Below the pieces are notes generated by a model, which was not told the origin of the DNA, did not search any database, and was given only the letters and a program-made list of their open reading frames with translations. Shown here piece after piece: positions 1-9,020 of a DNA stretch of 64,000 nt (within the stretch, counting starts at the first letter, position 1; the number at the start of each line of letters is the position of its first letter). A program made the translations under genes and the position numbers. Origin of the DNA: Palsa-504 sp963808615 (GTDB taxonomy: Bacteria; Actinomycetota; Actinomycetes; Streptosporangiales; Streptosporangiaceae); assembly GCA_963808615.1 (NCBI GenBank), contig CAWEGV010000012.1, positions 868,001 to 932,000 on the forward strand, written 5' to 3'.

Positions 1-1
1 C

Positions 2-1096
2 AGCCTGGAACAGCTCATGGTGGCCGGGCTGCCCGCGGGCTGGTTCGTGCCGGTCTCCCCGGGCACCAGGCAGGTGACCGTGGGCGGCGCAATCGCCGCC
101 GACGTGCACGGCAAGAACCATCACGTGGCGGGCAGCTTCGCCCGGCACGTCGTGTCGTTCGAGATCGTGCTGCCCGGCGGCGAGCCGCGGACGGTGACCC
201 GGCAGTCCGATCCCTCGCTGTTCTGGGCCACGGCCGGCGGCATGGGGCTCACCGGGCTCATCGTCCGGGCCACCGTTCAGCTCAAGCCGGTCGCCACCTC
301 ACGGGTCCGGGTAGACACCGTGCGCACCGCCGACATCGACGAGACAATGGCCGCCCTGGCCGAGCACGACCGCGGCTACGGGTACACGGTGGCCTGGTCG
401 GACAGCCTGGCCCGGGGGGCCAGCCTGGGGCGCTCGGTGATCACCAGCGGCGACTTCGCCGAACTGGCCGACCTGCCGCCCGCCGACCGTCAGGACCCGT
501 TCGCGTTCCGGCCCGGCACCCGGCTGGGCGTCCCGCCCGGGTTCCCGCCCGGGCTGGTCAACCGGTACTCGGTCGCCCTGGCCAACGAGGCGTGGTACCG
601 CAAGGCACCGCGCTCGCGCCATGGGGAACTGCAGTCCATCGGCACGTTCTTCCACCCGCTGGACGGGATCAGGAACTGGAACCGGGTCTACGGCCCCGGC
701 GGGTTCCGGCAGTACCAGTACGTCCTGCCATTCGGCCAGGAGGCCGCCGTGCGCAGGTCGTTCGAGCTGGTCAGCGGGGCGCGCGCGCCGTCCTTCGTGA
801 CCGTGCTCAAGCGCTTCGGCGCGGGCGACGACGGCGTGCTCTCGTTTCCGATGGCGGGCTGGACGCTCGCGCTCGACTTCCCCGCGCGCACGCCGGGGCT
901 GGCCGGGCTGCTCGGCCGGCTTGACCGGCTCGTGGCCGACGCGAGCGGCCGCGTCTACCTGGCCAAGGATTCGCGAGTGCCGCCCGGGATGCTGGCCGAG
1001 ATGTACCCGCGGCTGCCCGAGTTCGCCAAGCTGCGAGCCGAACTCGACCCGGCCGGGATCCTGGCCTCCGACCTGTCCCGGCGCCTCGGCCTGTAG
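2..1096 (+). CDS. dprE1: Decaprenylphosphoryl-beta-D-ribose 2-oxidase (DprE1), 5'-truncated by window edge
   Basis: FAD-dependent oxidase that turns decaprenylphosphoryl ribose into its 2-keto form, the first half of the epimerisation that supplies arabinose donor for cell-wall arabinan. About 365 residues are visible; roughly 100 N-terminal residues lie outside the window. The segment VTVGGAIAADVHGKNHH is the family's FAD-site signature, GGMGLTG follows, and the C-terminus carries YLAKDSR (the active-site Lys) and ends in the typical SDLSRRLGL. The residue matching mycobacterial Cys387, target of benzothiazinones, is Ala here (GWTLALDFP, codon 869-871). No dprE2 lies downstream within the window. 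A weak hairpin at 1200-1216 could end the transcript. Confidence 0.93.
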   Translation, partial: SLEQLMVAGLPAGWFVPVSPGTRQVTVGGAIAADVHGKNHHVAGSFARHVVSFEIVLPGGEPRTVTRQSDPSLFWATAGGMGLTGLIVRATVQLKPVATSRVRVDTVRTADIDETMAALAEHDRGYGYTVAWSDSLARGASLGRSVITSGDFAELADLPPADRQDPFAFRPGTRLGVPPGFPPGLVNRYSVALANEAWYRKAPRSRHGELQSIGTFFHPLDGIRNWNRVYGPGGFRQYQYVLPFGQEAAVRRSFELVSGARAPSFVTVLKRFGAGDDGVLSFPMAGWTLALDFPARTPGLAGLLGRLDRLVADASGRVYLAKDSRVPPGMLAEMYPRLPEFAKLRAELDPAGILASDLSRRLGL

Positions 1097-1243
1097 CGGT
1101 GGCCCGTCGCCGGTTCCTCCCGGCGTCCTCCGGTGGCGGACGCCGCCGATTCTGACGCATGACGCATGTAGCGGCGCTGGGCGGGCAGGTATGGTCACGA
1201 GCACGAAGGCCGTGCTTCGCCCGCAAGGTGGTGGTGGGGAACG

Positions 1244-2182
1244 GTGGTAGGCGGAACTGGGAACCTGAACGCCGGTCATGTCGTTCAGTTCTACGCTCGC
1301 GAGGAGGAGCTCTCCGACCGGGTGGCTGGCTACCTGCTGGGCGCACTCAACCGGGACGGCGTGGCCATCGTCATCGCCACGCAGGCTCACCGGCAGGCCT
1401 TCGAGGCGCGGCTGACTGACGCGGGCGCCGACCTGGCCGAGGCTGTCCGGAGCGGCGCTTACCTGGCCCTGGAGGCCAGGCAGATCGCGGACGCGTTCGT
1501 CCGCGATAGCCGGCTCGACCGCGACGGCTTCGAGCGCATGATCGGCGGCCTGATCGCGCAGGTCGGCCGGGACGGTTCAAGGGCAGGCCCGGTCCGCGCC
1601 TACGGCGAGGTGGTCTCTGTCCTCTGGGACGCCGGGCTGGTCGGCGCGGCCGTCGAGCTCGAGCAGCTGTGGGATGACCTCATCGGCCGGCACTCCTTCT
1701 CGCTGCTCTGCGGCTACCCGGCCGACTCGGTGATGCGCAGCGGTCACCTGGACGCGTTCGCCGAAGTATGCCGCCTGCACCGCGAGGTGGCCGGCAGCTG
1801 GCCGCCGAACGCCGCCAAGCGCACGTTCGCCTTCTCCACCGAGGCGCCAGCGGCGGCTCGTCATTTCGCGGTCGGGACCCTGCGCCGCCTGGGCGCTGCC
1901 GAGCAAGCCGACGACGTCGCCCTGGTCGTGACCGAACTGGCCGCCAACGCCGTGGTCCACGCGCACTCGGCCTTCACCGTGGACCTCGCAGTCCGGCCGG
2001 ATCTGCTGCGGATCTCGGTGCGTGACGACAGCCCGCTGTCGGCCGCCGCGGCAGGCCCGGCGCTGCCGGCCGCGCCGTTGCACGGCCTGGGCGCGGTGGC
2101 CGCGCTGGCCAGCCGCTGGGGAGTCGAGCCGCTCGGCCCGGACGGGAAGGCCGTGTGGGCGGAGCTGCGCCGCTCACCGTGA
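1244..2182 (+). CDS. MEDS-domain sensor fused to an RsbW-like HATPase
   Basis: A 312-residue soluble protein. Residues 1 to about 165 look like a MEDS sensory domain (HVVQFYAREEEL start, then a RecA-like fold region). Residues 190-310 are an anti-sigma-factor-type ATPase with the N-box ELAANAVVHA at 231-240 and a glycine-rich LHGLGAV stretch near 275. Such actinobacterial fusions are thought to couple a ligand signal to serine-kinase or anti-sigma activity; the partner here is unknown. The GTG start at 1244 follows a GGTGGGGA ribosome site. It stands alone, followed by a small protein gene. Confidence 0.85.
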   Translation: MVGGTGNLNAGHVVQFYAREEELSDRVAGYLLGALNRDGVAIVIATQAHRQAFEARLTDAGADLAEAVRSGAYLALEARQIADAFVRDSRLDRDGFERMIGGLIAQVGRDGSRAGPVRAYGEVVSVLWDAGLVGAAVELEQLWDDLIGRHSFSLLCGYPADSVMRSGHLDAFAEVCRLHREVAGSWPPNAAKRTFAFSTEAPAAARHFAVGTLRRLGAAEQADDVALVVTELAANAVVHAHSAFTVDLAVRPDLLRISVRDDSPLSAAAAGPALPAAPLHGLGAVAALASRWGVEPLGPDGKAVWAELRRSP

Positions 2183-2208
2183 TGCCCTCAATACATCAGG
2201 GAGGCGTC

Positions 2209-2373
2209 GTGGTCGATGAGTGGGCGGAGGACGCCGCCGAAGGCGGCGATCCGGTCTGCTGGGCTCACCTGGTCTGCCCTGAGTGCGGGGCAATAGAGAG
2301 CGAAGGACACCGCGCGGGGTGCAGTGCCGCGCCGACCCAGGCGCCGGGCCCGGCCGGGGGCCAGGCTCCCTGA
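2209..2373 (+). CDS. Small zinc-ribbon-like protein, 54 aa
   Basis: Short acidic protein with the cysteine pattern CWAHLVCPECG...HRAGC, which looks like a small metal-binding knuckle. I chose GTG at 2209 because CAGGGAGG sits just upstream; an upstream start in the same frame would overlap the previous gene's end and lacks a ribosome site. It lies 26 bases after the MEDS/HATPase gene and is probably co-transcribed. The product family is not one I can name. Confidence 0.55.
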   Translation: MVDEWAEDAAEGGDPVCWAHLVCPECGAIESEGHRAGCSAAPTQAPGPAGGQAP

Positions 2374-2385
2374 CCCCGCGCACGC

Positions 2386-3576
2386 TCACACGAAGGCGCT
2401 GGTGCCGGTGATGGCGCGGCCGACGATCAGCGTGTTGATCTCCCGGGTGCCCTCGTAGGAGTAGATCGCCTCAGCGTCGGCCACGAACCGGCCCACGTGA
2501 TTCTCCAGCAGGATCCCGTTGCCGCCCAGGAGTTCCCGGGCCCAGCCGACCGCCTCCCGCATCCGGACCGTGCAGAACGCCTTGGCCAGCGCGGAATGAT
2601 GGTCCTCGGCCAGGCCGTCCTGCTGCAGCGCGGCCAGCCGCGCGCACAGGCAGGCCGAGGAGGTGATGTTGGCCAGCATCCGCACCAGCAGGTCCTGGAC
2701 CAGCTGGAAGCCCGCGATCGGGCGGCCGAACTGCTGGCGCTGGCGGGCGTAGGCCAGCGCGTGCTCGTAGGCGCCGCGGGCGCAGCCGGTGGCCTGCCAG
2801 GCCACCCCGGCCCGGGTCAGCTGCAGCACCTTGGCGGTGTCCTTGAACGAGTTCGCCTGCTGCAGCCGGTTCTCCTCCGGCACCCGCACCCCGTCCAGGG
2901 TGATGTGCGCGTTCTGCACCACCCGCAGCGCGATCTTGTCCTTCTGCTTGGAAGTCTCGAAGCCGGGCGCGCCCTTCTCCACCACGAACCCCTTGACCTG
3001 CCCGTCCTCCAGTGACCTGGCCCAGATGATCACGTAGTCGGCGAAGGTGGCGTTGCCGATCCACTTCTTCTGCCCGTCTAGCGCCCACTCGGTGCCGTCC
3101 CGCCGGGCCGTGGTGGTCAGCCCGCCCGCGGCGCCCGACCCGACCTCGGGCTCGGTCAGCCCGAACGCGCCGATCTTCTCCATCCGCGCCATCTCGGGCA
3201 GCCATCGCTGCTTCTGCTCCTCGGAACCGCACAGGTAGATGGACCCCATGGCCAGCCCGCCGTGCACGCCGAAGAACGTGCTGATGGACGGGTCGACCCG
3301 GGCCAGCTCCATCGCGATCATGCCGTCCAGCAGGTGGCCGCCGTTCGGGCAGCCGTAGCCCTGGTACAGCTGGCCGGCGATGCCGAGCTGGCGGAAGTCG
3401 CCGATCAGGTCGTGCGGGAATTCTTCCCTGGTCCAGTAGTGGTTGATGACGGGCTGGACGGACTTCTCCATGAATTCCCTGACCCGCAGCAGCAGCTGCC
3501 GGCCTTCGGGCTGGAGCGACTGCTCGAGCAGGTAGAAGTCGGCGTCGGCGACGGGGGTCCGTCCGGAGCTTGTCAT
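2386..3576 (-). CDS. Acyl-CoA dehydrogenase, glutaryl-CoA dehydrogenase subgroup
   Basis: A 396-residue flavoenzyme oxidising an acyl-CoA at the alpha-beta bond and passing electrons to ETF. The FAD/substrate loop GLTEPEVGSG and the late catalytic glutamate in YSYEGTREINTLIVGR are both present, the latter in the glutaryl-CoA-dehydrogenase arrangement. Length and collinearity with the family are full. Its ATG overlaps the TGA of the preceding depolymerase gene (ATGA, 3573-3576), so translation is probably coupled. As last gene of the PHA/fatty-acid operon it could feed CoA esters to or from the polyester pathway. Exact substrate is not visible. Confidence 0.92.
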   Translation of the reverse strand: MTSSGRTPVADADFYLLEQSLQPEGRQLLLRVREFMEKSVQPVINHYWTREEFPHDLIGDFRQLGIAGQLYQGYGCPNGGHLLDGMIAMELARVDPSISTFFGVHGGLAMGSIYLCGSEEQKQRWLPEMARMEKIGAFGLTEPEVGSGAAGGLTTTARRDGTEWALDGQKKWIGNATFADYVIIWARSLEDGQVKGFVVEKGAPGFETSKQKDKIALRVVQNAHITLDGVRVPEENRLQQANSFKDTAKVLQLTRAGVAWQATGCARGAYEHALAYARQRQQFGRPIAGFQLVQDLLVRMLANITSSACLCARLAALQQDGLAEDHHSALAKAFCTVRMREAVGWARELLGGNGILLENHVGRFVADAEAIYSYEGTREINTLIVGRAITGTSAFV

Positions 3577-4460
3577 GGCAGTTCTCCCTCCTCAGGGGCG
3601 GCGGCCAGGAAACCGTCCACCACCGGGGCCAGCTCGGCCGCCTCGGTGACCAGGCCGAGGTGGCCGCCGCGGTACACGTGCAGCCGCGATTCCGGGATGA
3701 GCAGCTTCATCAGCCTGGCGTTGGCCAGCGGGATGATCGGGTCGTCGTCGCCGGCGATGATGAGCGTCGGCTGGCGCAGCAGCGGCAGGAACGGCAGGCT
3801 GGTCCAGCCCGCGCCCGCGGTGAGCTGATACAGGTATCCGCGGGACCGCCCGACGCGGTTGCCGTCCTGCATGGCCGCGGCGATCCGCTCCGGGTCATCC
3901 CGTGCCGACCCGCCGTACAGGTCGCCTGCGTACCGGTGCAGGTAGCTGCCGTCCAGGTATCGCCGCGGCGTCACCATGTGGATGAGCGCGGACGGCTTGC
4001 CCGGCACCATCAGTGCGCCGGTAGCGGTCGCGGCCAGCACCAGCCGGCGGCAGCGGGAGCGCTGGAACGCGGCGAAGTGCTGGGCCACGCCGCCGCCCCA
4101 GGAAATGCCCAGCACGTCGACTTGGTGGTAACCAAGCTCGGTCAGCATCCGTGCGATCAGGGCGCACAGCCCGGTGAAGCGGTACGGTCCCGACGGCGGG
4201 GCCGATCCGCCGACCCCGGGGGGATCGAACCGGATCACGTCCACCGCCGGGTCGACGTGGCGCACGAACGGCTCGAGCAGCTCCAGGCTGGCGCCGATGC
4301 CGTTGATCAGCAGCAGCGGAACCCGGCCCGCGGGGGGCGAGCCCCCCGCGAACCCGCCGAAACCCTTCAGGCCGCTGCGCCCTGTGAGGCCGGGACGCAC
4401 GGCGACGCGCAGCTGGGTGCCCTCGACCGTGATGCTGCGGACCTCAGTGGTCGTGGACAT
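3573..4460 (-). CDS. phaZ: Intracellular poly(3-hydroxyalkanoate) depolymerase-like alpha/beta hydrolase
   Basis: A 295-residue alpha/beta hydrolase resembling the intracellular medium-chain PHA depolymerase family. Nucleophile Ser120 is in GISWGGG, the acid in IIAGDDDPIIP and the histidine in GGHLGLV. It contains a Gly-rich insertion around residues 24-45 (GLKGFGGFAGG). The ATG at 4460 is preferred over upstream codons because AGGAACCT precedes it and the fold starts soon after. It overlaps the end of phaC by 17 bases and its stop overlaps the next start, so synthesis and degradation genes are translationally linked. The assignment rests on motif and context. Confidence 0.8.
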   Translation of the reverse strand: MSTTTEVRSITVEGTQLRVAVRPGLTGRSGLKGFGGFAGGSPPAGRVPLLLINGIGASLELLEPFVRHVDPAVDVIRFDPPGVGGSAPPSGPYRFTGLCALIARMLTELGYHQVDVLGISWGGGVAQHFAAFQRSRCRRLVLAATATGALMVPGKPSALIHMVTPRRYLDGSYLHRYAGDLYGGSARDDPERIAAAMQDGNRVGRSRGYLYQLTAGAGWTSLPFLPLLRQPTLIIAGDDDPIIPLANARLMKLLIPESRLHVYRGGHLGLVTEAAELAPVVDGFLAAAPEEGELP

Positions 4461-6156
4461 AGGTTCCTGGCGCGGCGCACTGCACCGGGTAGGCCTTGCG
4501 GCCGAGCGTCCGCGGGCTCTTCTTCCGCTCACCGCCGCGCTCGGCCAGCCAGGACGAGTAATCCGACCACCAGCTCCCCGTCACGGTGGTCGCGGCAGCC
4601 AGGAATTCGCGAGGATCGGCCGGATTGGACGGCGCGGTCTGGAAGGCGGCCTTGGGGTTGGCGGGCGGGTTGACCATGGAGGCGATGTGCCCGCTGGTGG
4701 ACAGCACGAACTTGACCGGGCCGCCGAGCAGCTGCGTCGTCCGGTAGCACGACTGCCACGGGCACAGGTGATCGGAGACGCCCGCGACCACGTAGGCGTC
4801 CGCGTCGACCTTGGACAGGTCGACCGGCGAGCCCAGCATGGTCGCGGTGTCCGGTACGGTCAGCGCGTTGGTCAGGGCTAGCTTGATGAAGTCGTGATGC
4901 AGCGCGGCGGGCAGCCGGGTGGTGTCGGCGTTCCAGTACAAGATGTCGAAGGCCGGCGGCGGGCGCCCCTGCAGGTAGTTGTTGACCCAGTAATTCCAGA
5001 TCAGGTCGTCAGGCCGCAGCCAGGCGAAGACCTCGGCCAGGGCCCGCCCGTCCAGGTAGCCGCGGGCGCCGGACACCGCCATCGCCGCGGCGGCCGTCTT
5101 CTGGTCGACGATGGCCCCGGCGGTGCCCGCCTGCGCCTGGTCGAGTACGGCCACCCCGAGGCACAAGCTGGCCAGCTGGTCGAGTTGCCCGGTCACGCTC
5201 AGCTGCGCCGCCACCATGGCGGTCATGATGCCGCCGGAGCACAGCGCGCAGACGCTGGCCTTGTCCGCGCCGGCGATGGCCCGTACCGCGGCCAGCGCCT
5301 CGGCCAGGGCCCCGCCGTAGGTGTCCATGTTCCAGTCGCGATGCCGGGCGTCGGGATTGCGCCACGACATGACGAACACCTGATGACCCTGCGCGACCAG
5401 GTACTCGACCATGCTGCGCCCGGGGGCCAGGTCGACGATGTAGTACTTGTTGATCATCGGCGGCACGATCAGCAGCGGGTGGCGGTACACGGTCTCGGTG
5501 ACGGGCTGGTACTGGATGAGCTCGAACACTTCGCTGGAGTGCACCACGCCGCCCGGCGTGACGGCCAGGTCCTTGCCTACCTCGAAGGAGCCTGGGGGCA
5601 CCATCGTGGGCACCCGGGGCGGGGTGGACAGGTCCGAGGCCAGGGCCCGCAGGCCGCGGACGGCGTTCTCGCCGCCGGTGTCGATGGCGGCCTTCCAGGC
5701 GACCGGGCTGAGCAGCGGGTTGTTGCTCGGCGCGGCCGCTGCGATCAGGTTGCTGAGCAGGAACTTCAGCCGCGTGTCGTCGCGCCAGGACAGGTTGGCC
5801 CCGGCGGCCAGATCCTCGGCGGACCTGGACGCCGCCAGATAGGCCTGGACGCTGCGACGCAGCACGGGATTGTCCTTCCAGGCCGGATCGGAGAAGCGGC
5901 GGTCTCGCGGGCTGGCCGCCATCTCCGACCGGCCGGCCGCGATCAGGCCGAGTTCGGTGCCGAGCAGCGCCGCCTGGCGGGCGACGAACCCCGGGCGGCG
6001 AGCCAGCCCGGCGGCCAGCCGCAGCAGCGAGCTGTCCGGGCGCAGGCGGCGCACCATGCCGAGCGCCGCGTCGGTCAGCAGCAGGTCGAGCCCGCCCGCC
6101 GCGTCCACCGCATCCTGCGCCCAGGTGCCGCTGTCGCGTCCGGATGGCTCGCTCAA
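4444..6156 (-). CDS. phaC: Polyhydroxyalkanoate synthase (class I/II type)
   Basis: A 570-residue PHA synthase that polymerises 3-hydroxyacyl-CoA on storage granules. The catalytic triad is visible: Cys306 in ALCSGGIM, Asp462 in GVSDHLCP, His490 in STSGHIASM. Downstream of the N-terminal alpha-helical region lie the family segments IVPPMINKYYI and VMSWRNPD. The start is TTG at 6156: its first bases overlap the stop of the acyl-CoA ligase (TTGA, 6153-6156) and GAGGA sits upstream. Length matches class I enzymes. There is no phaA/phaB pair beside it; the adjacent ligase and SDR could supply monomer. Confidence 0.9.
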   Translation of the reverse strand: MSEPSGRDSGTWAQDAVDAAGGLDLLLTDAALGMVRRLRPDSSLLRLAAGLARRPGFVARQAALLGTELGLIAAGRSEMAASPRDRRFSDPAWKDNPVLRRSVQAYLAASRSAEDLAAGANLSWRDDTRLKFLLSNLIAAAAPSNNPLLSPVAWKAAIDTGGENAVRGLRALASDLSTPPRVPTMVPPGSFEVGKDLAVTPGGVVHSSEVFELIQYQPVTETVYRHPLLIVPPMINKYYIVDLAPGRSMVEYLVAQGHQVFVMSWRNPDARHRDWNMDTYGGALAEALAAVRAIAGADKASVCALCSGGIMTAMVAAQLSVTGQLDQLASLCLGVAVLDQAQAGTAGAIVDQKTAAAAMAVSGARGYLDGRALAEVFAWLRPDDLIWNYWVNNYLQGRPPPAFDILYWNADTTRLPAALHHDFIKLALTNALTVPDTATMLGSPVDLSKVDADAYVVAGVSDHLCPWQSCYRTTQLLGGPVKFVLSTSGHIASMVNPPANPKAAFQTAPSNPADPREFLAAATTVTGSWWSDYSSWLAERGGERKKSPRTLGRKAYPVQCAAPGTYVHDH

Positions 6157-7649
6157 TTCGCGTCCTCGGGCGCGTGCACCTCGCGGCGCAGGATCTTCCC
6201 GGTCGGCCCCTTGGGCAGCGCGTCCACCAGCCACACCTGCCGCGGGTACTTGTACGCCGCCACCCTGTCCCTGGCGAACGCTCGCAGTTCCTCCGGCGTC
6301 GCGGTCGCGTCCGGCTTGAGCGCCACCGCGGCGCCGACCTCCTCGCCGAGCGAGGGGTGCGGGATGCCGATCACGGCCACCTCGGCCACCGCCGGGTGCT
6401 CGTGCAGCACCTCCTCGATCTCCCGCGGATACACGTTGTAGCCGCCCCGGATGATCAGGTCCTTCTTGCGGTCGACGATGTAGTAGTAGCCGTCGGAGTC
6501 CACCCGGGCCATGTCGCCGGTGCGGAACCAGCCATCGCGTATCGCCTCCGCGGTGGCCTCGGGCTTGTTCCAGTAGCCCTTCATCACGTTGTGGCCGCGG
6601 ATGGCGATCTCGCCGATCTCGTCGCCGGGGACGGTATGGAACTCGTCGTCGATGAGCCGCATCTCCACCCCTTCGATCGGGGTGCCGATCGATCCGGGCT
6701 TGCGTTCCCGGTCTGGGTGATTGAACGACGCCACCGGGGAGGTCTCCGACAGCCCGTAGCCCTCGAGGATCATGCAGCCGAACTTCTTCTCGAAGCCGCG
6801 CAGGATCTCCACCGGCATTGCCGCGCCGCCAGAGGCGCACAACCGCAGCGTCCCGGTCTTGGCCGGGTCCGCGTCCGGGAGGTGGAGCATCGCGGCATAC
6901 ATCGTCGGCACGCCCTCGAAGAGGGTCACCTGGTCGCGCTGCATGATGTCCAGCGCCTTCGCCGGGTCGAACCTGGGCAGCAGGGTCAGGGTCGCCGCCG
7001 AGGTGACCGACACGTTCAGCCCGCAGGTCAGCCCGAACACGTGGAACAGCGGCAGGCAGCCCATGATCACGTCGTCCTGGCCGACGCCGAACAGCTGCGC
7101 GGAAACCTCGGCGTTGGCGACCAGTCCGGCGTGGGTGAGCTCGGCGCCCTTGGGCCGTCCGGTGGTCCCCGAGGTGTACAGGATCACCGCGTCGTCGGTG
7201 CCGCCCCGTCCGGACGGCTCGGGCGCCACGGTGAGCCCGCTGAGCTTGTCGGCCAGGTCCACCGTTGCTGAGCTGATCATCTCGGCACCCGCGTCGGCGG
7301 CCCCCTTGGCGGCCTCCCCCGCGAACATGTCAAACGTGACCAGCGCCTTGGCCCCGGAGTCACCCAGGTAGTAGGCGACCTCACGCTCCTTGAGCAGCGG
7401 GTTCATCGGCACCACGACCGCGCCGGCGGCCAGCGCGCCGTAGAACGCGATCGGGAACGAGGGGATGTTCGGCAGCATGAGGCCAACCCGGTCACCGGGC
7501 TCGATGCCGAGCGAGGCGAGCAGCGTGCTCATCCGACCGGCGGCCTCGCGCAGCTGGGCGTAGGTCAGCACCTGGTCATCCAGGCAAATGGCCGGATGAT
7601 CCGGGTGGCCGGCCGCCGCCTCCTCGAGCAGGGAACCGAGATTCGCCAT
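6153..7649 (-). CDS. Long-chain fatty acid-CoA ligase (AMP-dependent synthetase)
   Basis: A 498-residue acyl-adenylating enzyme forming acyl-CoA. The P-loop YTSGTTGRPKG is at 158-168, then GYGLSETSP, GWFRTGDMARVD and VDRKKDLIIRGG; the C-terminal catalytic lysine is in GPTGKILRR. The ATG at 7649 has a strong TGGAGGTGTC ribosome site; longer upstream versions would read through it. It is coupled by overlap to phaC, suggesting activation of hydroxy fatty acids as polymer precursors. Chain-length specificity cannot be read from the sequence. Confidence 0.92.
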   Translation of the reverse strand: MANLGSLLEEAAAGHPDHPAICLDDQVLTYAQLREAAGRMSTLLASLGIEPGDRVGLMLPNIPSFPIAFYGALAAGAVVVPMNPLLKEREVAYYLGDSGAKALVTFDMFAGEAAKGAADAGAEMISSATVDLADKLSGLTVAPEPSGRGGTDDAVILYTSGTTGRPKGAELTHAGLVANAEVSAQLFGVGQDDVIMGCLPLFHVFGLTCGLNVSVTSAATLTLLPRFDPAKALDIMQRDQVTLFEGVPTMYAAMLHLPDADPAKTGTLRLCASGGAAMPVEILRGFEKKFGCMILEGYGLSETSPVASFNHPDRERKPGSIGTPIEGVEMRLIDDEFHTVPGDEIGEIAIRGHNVMKGYWNKPEATAEAIRDGWFRTGDMARVDSDGYYYIVDRKKDLIIRGGYNVYPREIEEVLHEHPAVAEVAVIGIPHPSLGEEVGAAVALKPDATATPEELRAFARDRVAAYKYPRQVWLVDALPKGPTGKILRREVHAPEDAN

Positions 7650-7731
7650 GACACCTCCAGTCGGCGCCCCGGCCGGAAACCCGGACCGAGACGGCTCATG
7701 CCGCAAGCATGCCGCCTCAGCGCGGCGGTGG

Positions 7732-8478
7732 CTAGCCCCGGCCGATGTAGGGCATCTTGGTGGCCGTGATGGTGAGGAACTGGACGTTCGCGTCGAGCGG
7801 CAGCGAGGCCATGTACAGCACCGCGTCGGCGACATGCCGGGCGTCGAAGACGGGCTCGGCGGCGATGGATCCGTCGGCCTGCGGCACGCCGCGGCCGAAC
7901 CGCTGCGTCATCTCGGTGGCCGCGTTGCCGATGTCGATCTGACCGCAGGCGATGTCGAAGGCCCGGCCGTCCAGCGACAGGGACTTGGTGAGCCCGGTGA
8001 TCGCGTGCTTGGTGGCGGTGTAGCAGATGCTGCCTGGCCGCGGGCTGTGCGCCGAGATCGAGCCGTTGTTGATGATCCGCCCGCCCCGCGGCTGCTGCGC
8101 CTTCATCATCCGCATCGCGTGCTGGGCGCACAGGAAGGCGCCGGTGAGGTTGGTGTCGACCACGCGCTGCCAGCCGGCCAGGTCGATCTCGTCGGGCGGG
8201 CCGGCCGGGCCGGACAGGCCCGCGTTGTTCACCAGCAGGTCCACGCGCCCCCAGCGCTGGCGGACCAGGTCGAACAGGGCGGCGACCGAGGACGGCGACG
8301 TCACGTCGGTCGGGGCGGCGAGCGCGGATTCCGCGGCCGCGCCCGACGCCTCGGCGGTCTGGCGCAGCGGGCCGGCCCGCCTGCCCGCCAGCGCGACCTG
8401 CCAGCTCGCGCCGAGCAGCGCCACGCTGATGCTCCGCCCGAGCCCGGAGCCCGCCCCGGTGACCACGGCCACGCCCAT
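7732..8478 (-). CDS. Short-chain dehydrogenase/reductase (SDR)
   Basis: A 248-residue classical SDR using NAD(P). It shows TGAGSGLG at the dinucleotide fold, NNAG, and the catalytic Ser plus YTATK pair (SISAHSPRPGSICYTATK). The ATG at 8478 is preceded by AGGAAGG; upstream codons in frame have no coding character. It lies 82 bases before the acyl-CoA ligase, in the same direction, so it is likely part of the PHA/fatty-acid operon and may act on a 3-oxo or 3-hydroxyacyl intermediate. This role is inferred from context only. Confidence 0.88.
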   Translation of the reverse strand: MGVAVVTGAGSGLGRSISVALLGASWQVALAGRRAGPLRQTAEASGAAAESALAAPTDVTSPSSVAALFDLVRQRWGRVDLLVNNAGLSGPAGPPDEIDLAGWQRVVDTNLTGAFLCAQHAMRMMKAQQPRGGRIINNGSISAHSPRPGSICYTATKHAITGLTKSLSLDGRAFDIACGQIDIGNAATEMTQRFGRGVPQADGSIAAEPVFDARHVADAVLYMASLPLDANVQFLTITATKMPYIGRG

Positions 8479-8540
8479 CGCCACCTTCCTCTCGCCGCCG
8501 GGTGTCCTCAGGGAACAGTTGTCTTCATGGCACAGTGTCT

Positions 8541-9014
8541 TCAGGGAACGACGGTCACCGGCCACCGGCCGGCCTTGACCAGCCGCACCGCCAGCGATCC
8601 CACCCACCGGTGCCCGGCCTGGGTGGACGCGCCGACCACCACGGCATCGGCGTGCACCTCGTCGGCTACCCGCCGCAGCTCGCGATACGGGTCGCCGAAC
8701 GCGGTGATGAACTCCAGCGGCACGCCCAGCCGGGCGGCCCCCTCCTCGGCCTGCTGCCGCAGGTCCGCCGCGATCTGCGCGTTCGCCCGGTCCTGTTCGG
8801 CGATCACGGCCGCCCCCCCGCCCGCCGCCCCGGCGCCGTACAGCACGGCCCGCTGCTCCACGTACACGCAGACCAGCCGGGCACCCTGGCGCCTGGCCAG
8901 CCCGGCCGCGTAGGCCGCCGCCCGCAGCGACGTGACGGAATCGTCGACTCCGACCATGATGACACTGGGCCCGTCGGTACCCAATTCGAAGGCTGCGCTT
9001 TCCGCATCCGTCAC
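8541..9014 (-). CDS. Universal stress protein (UspA family)
   Basis: Single-domain UspA protein of about 157 residues. It has the N-terminal VIMVGVDDSVTS strand-loop, and the C-terminal ATP-site glycine run appears as VVGASTQAGHRWVGSLAVRLV, a weaker match to the usual G-2X-G-9X-G(S/T). Two GTG starts are possible: 9038, or 9014. I favour 9014 because a perfect TATAAT lies six bases upstream, as expected for a leaderless actinobacterial mRNA, and no ribosome site precedes either. It is 62 bases upstream of the SDR gene and could head that operon. Confidence 0.85.
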   Translation of the reverse strand: MTDAESAAFELGTDGPSVIMVGVDDSVTSLRAAAYAAGLARRQGARLVCVYVEQRAVLYGAGAAGGGAAVIAEQDRANAQIAADLRQQAEEGAARLGVPLEFITAFGDPYRELRRVADEVHADAVVVGASTQAGHRWVGSLAVRLVKAGRWPVTVVP

Positions 9015-9020
9015 AGCCGA

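Noticed and set aside
2471..3232. Long alternative frames over the acyl-CoA dehydrogenase and similar high-GC shadows elsewhere
   Set aside because: Composition is Arg/Ala/Gly-rich with no family features, while a recognised gene occupies the other strand or frame.
4444..6840. A 798-residue minus-strand frame extending the PHA synthase upstream
   Set aside because: Residues before the TTG at 6156 are Arg/Gly-rich shadow of the acyl-CoA ligase, which is intact in another frame.
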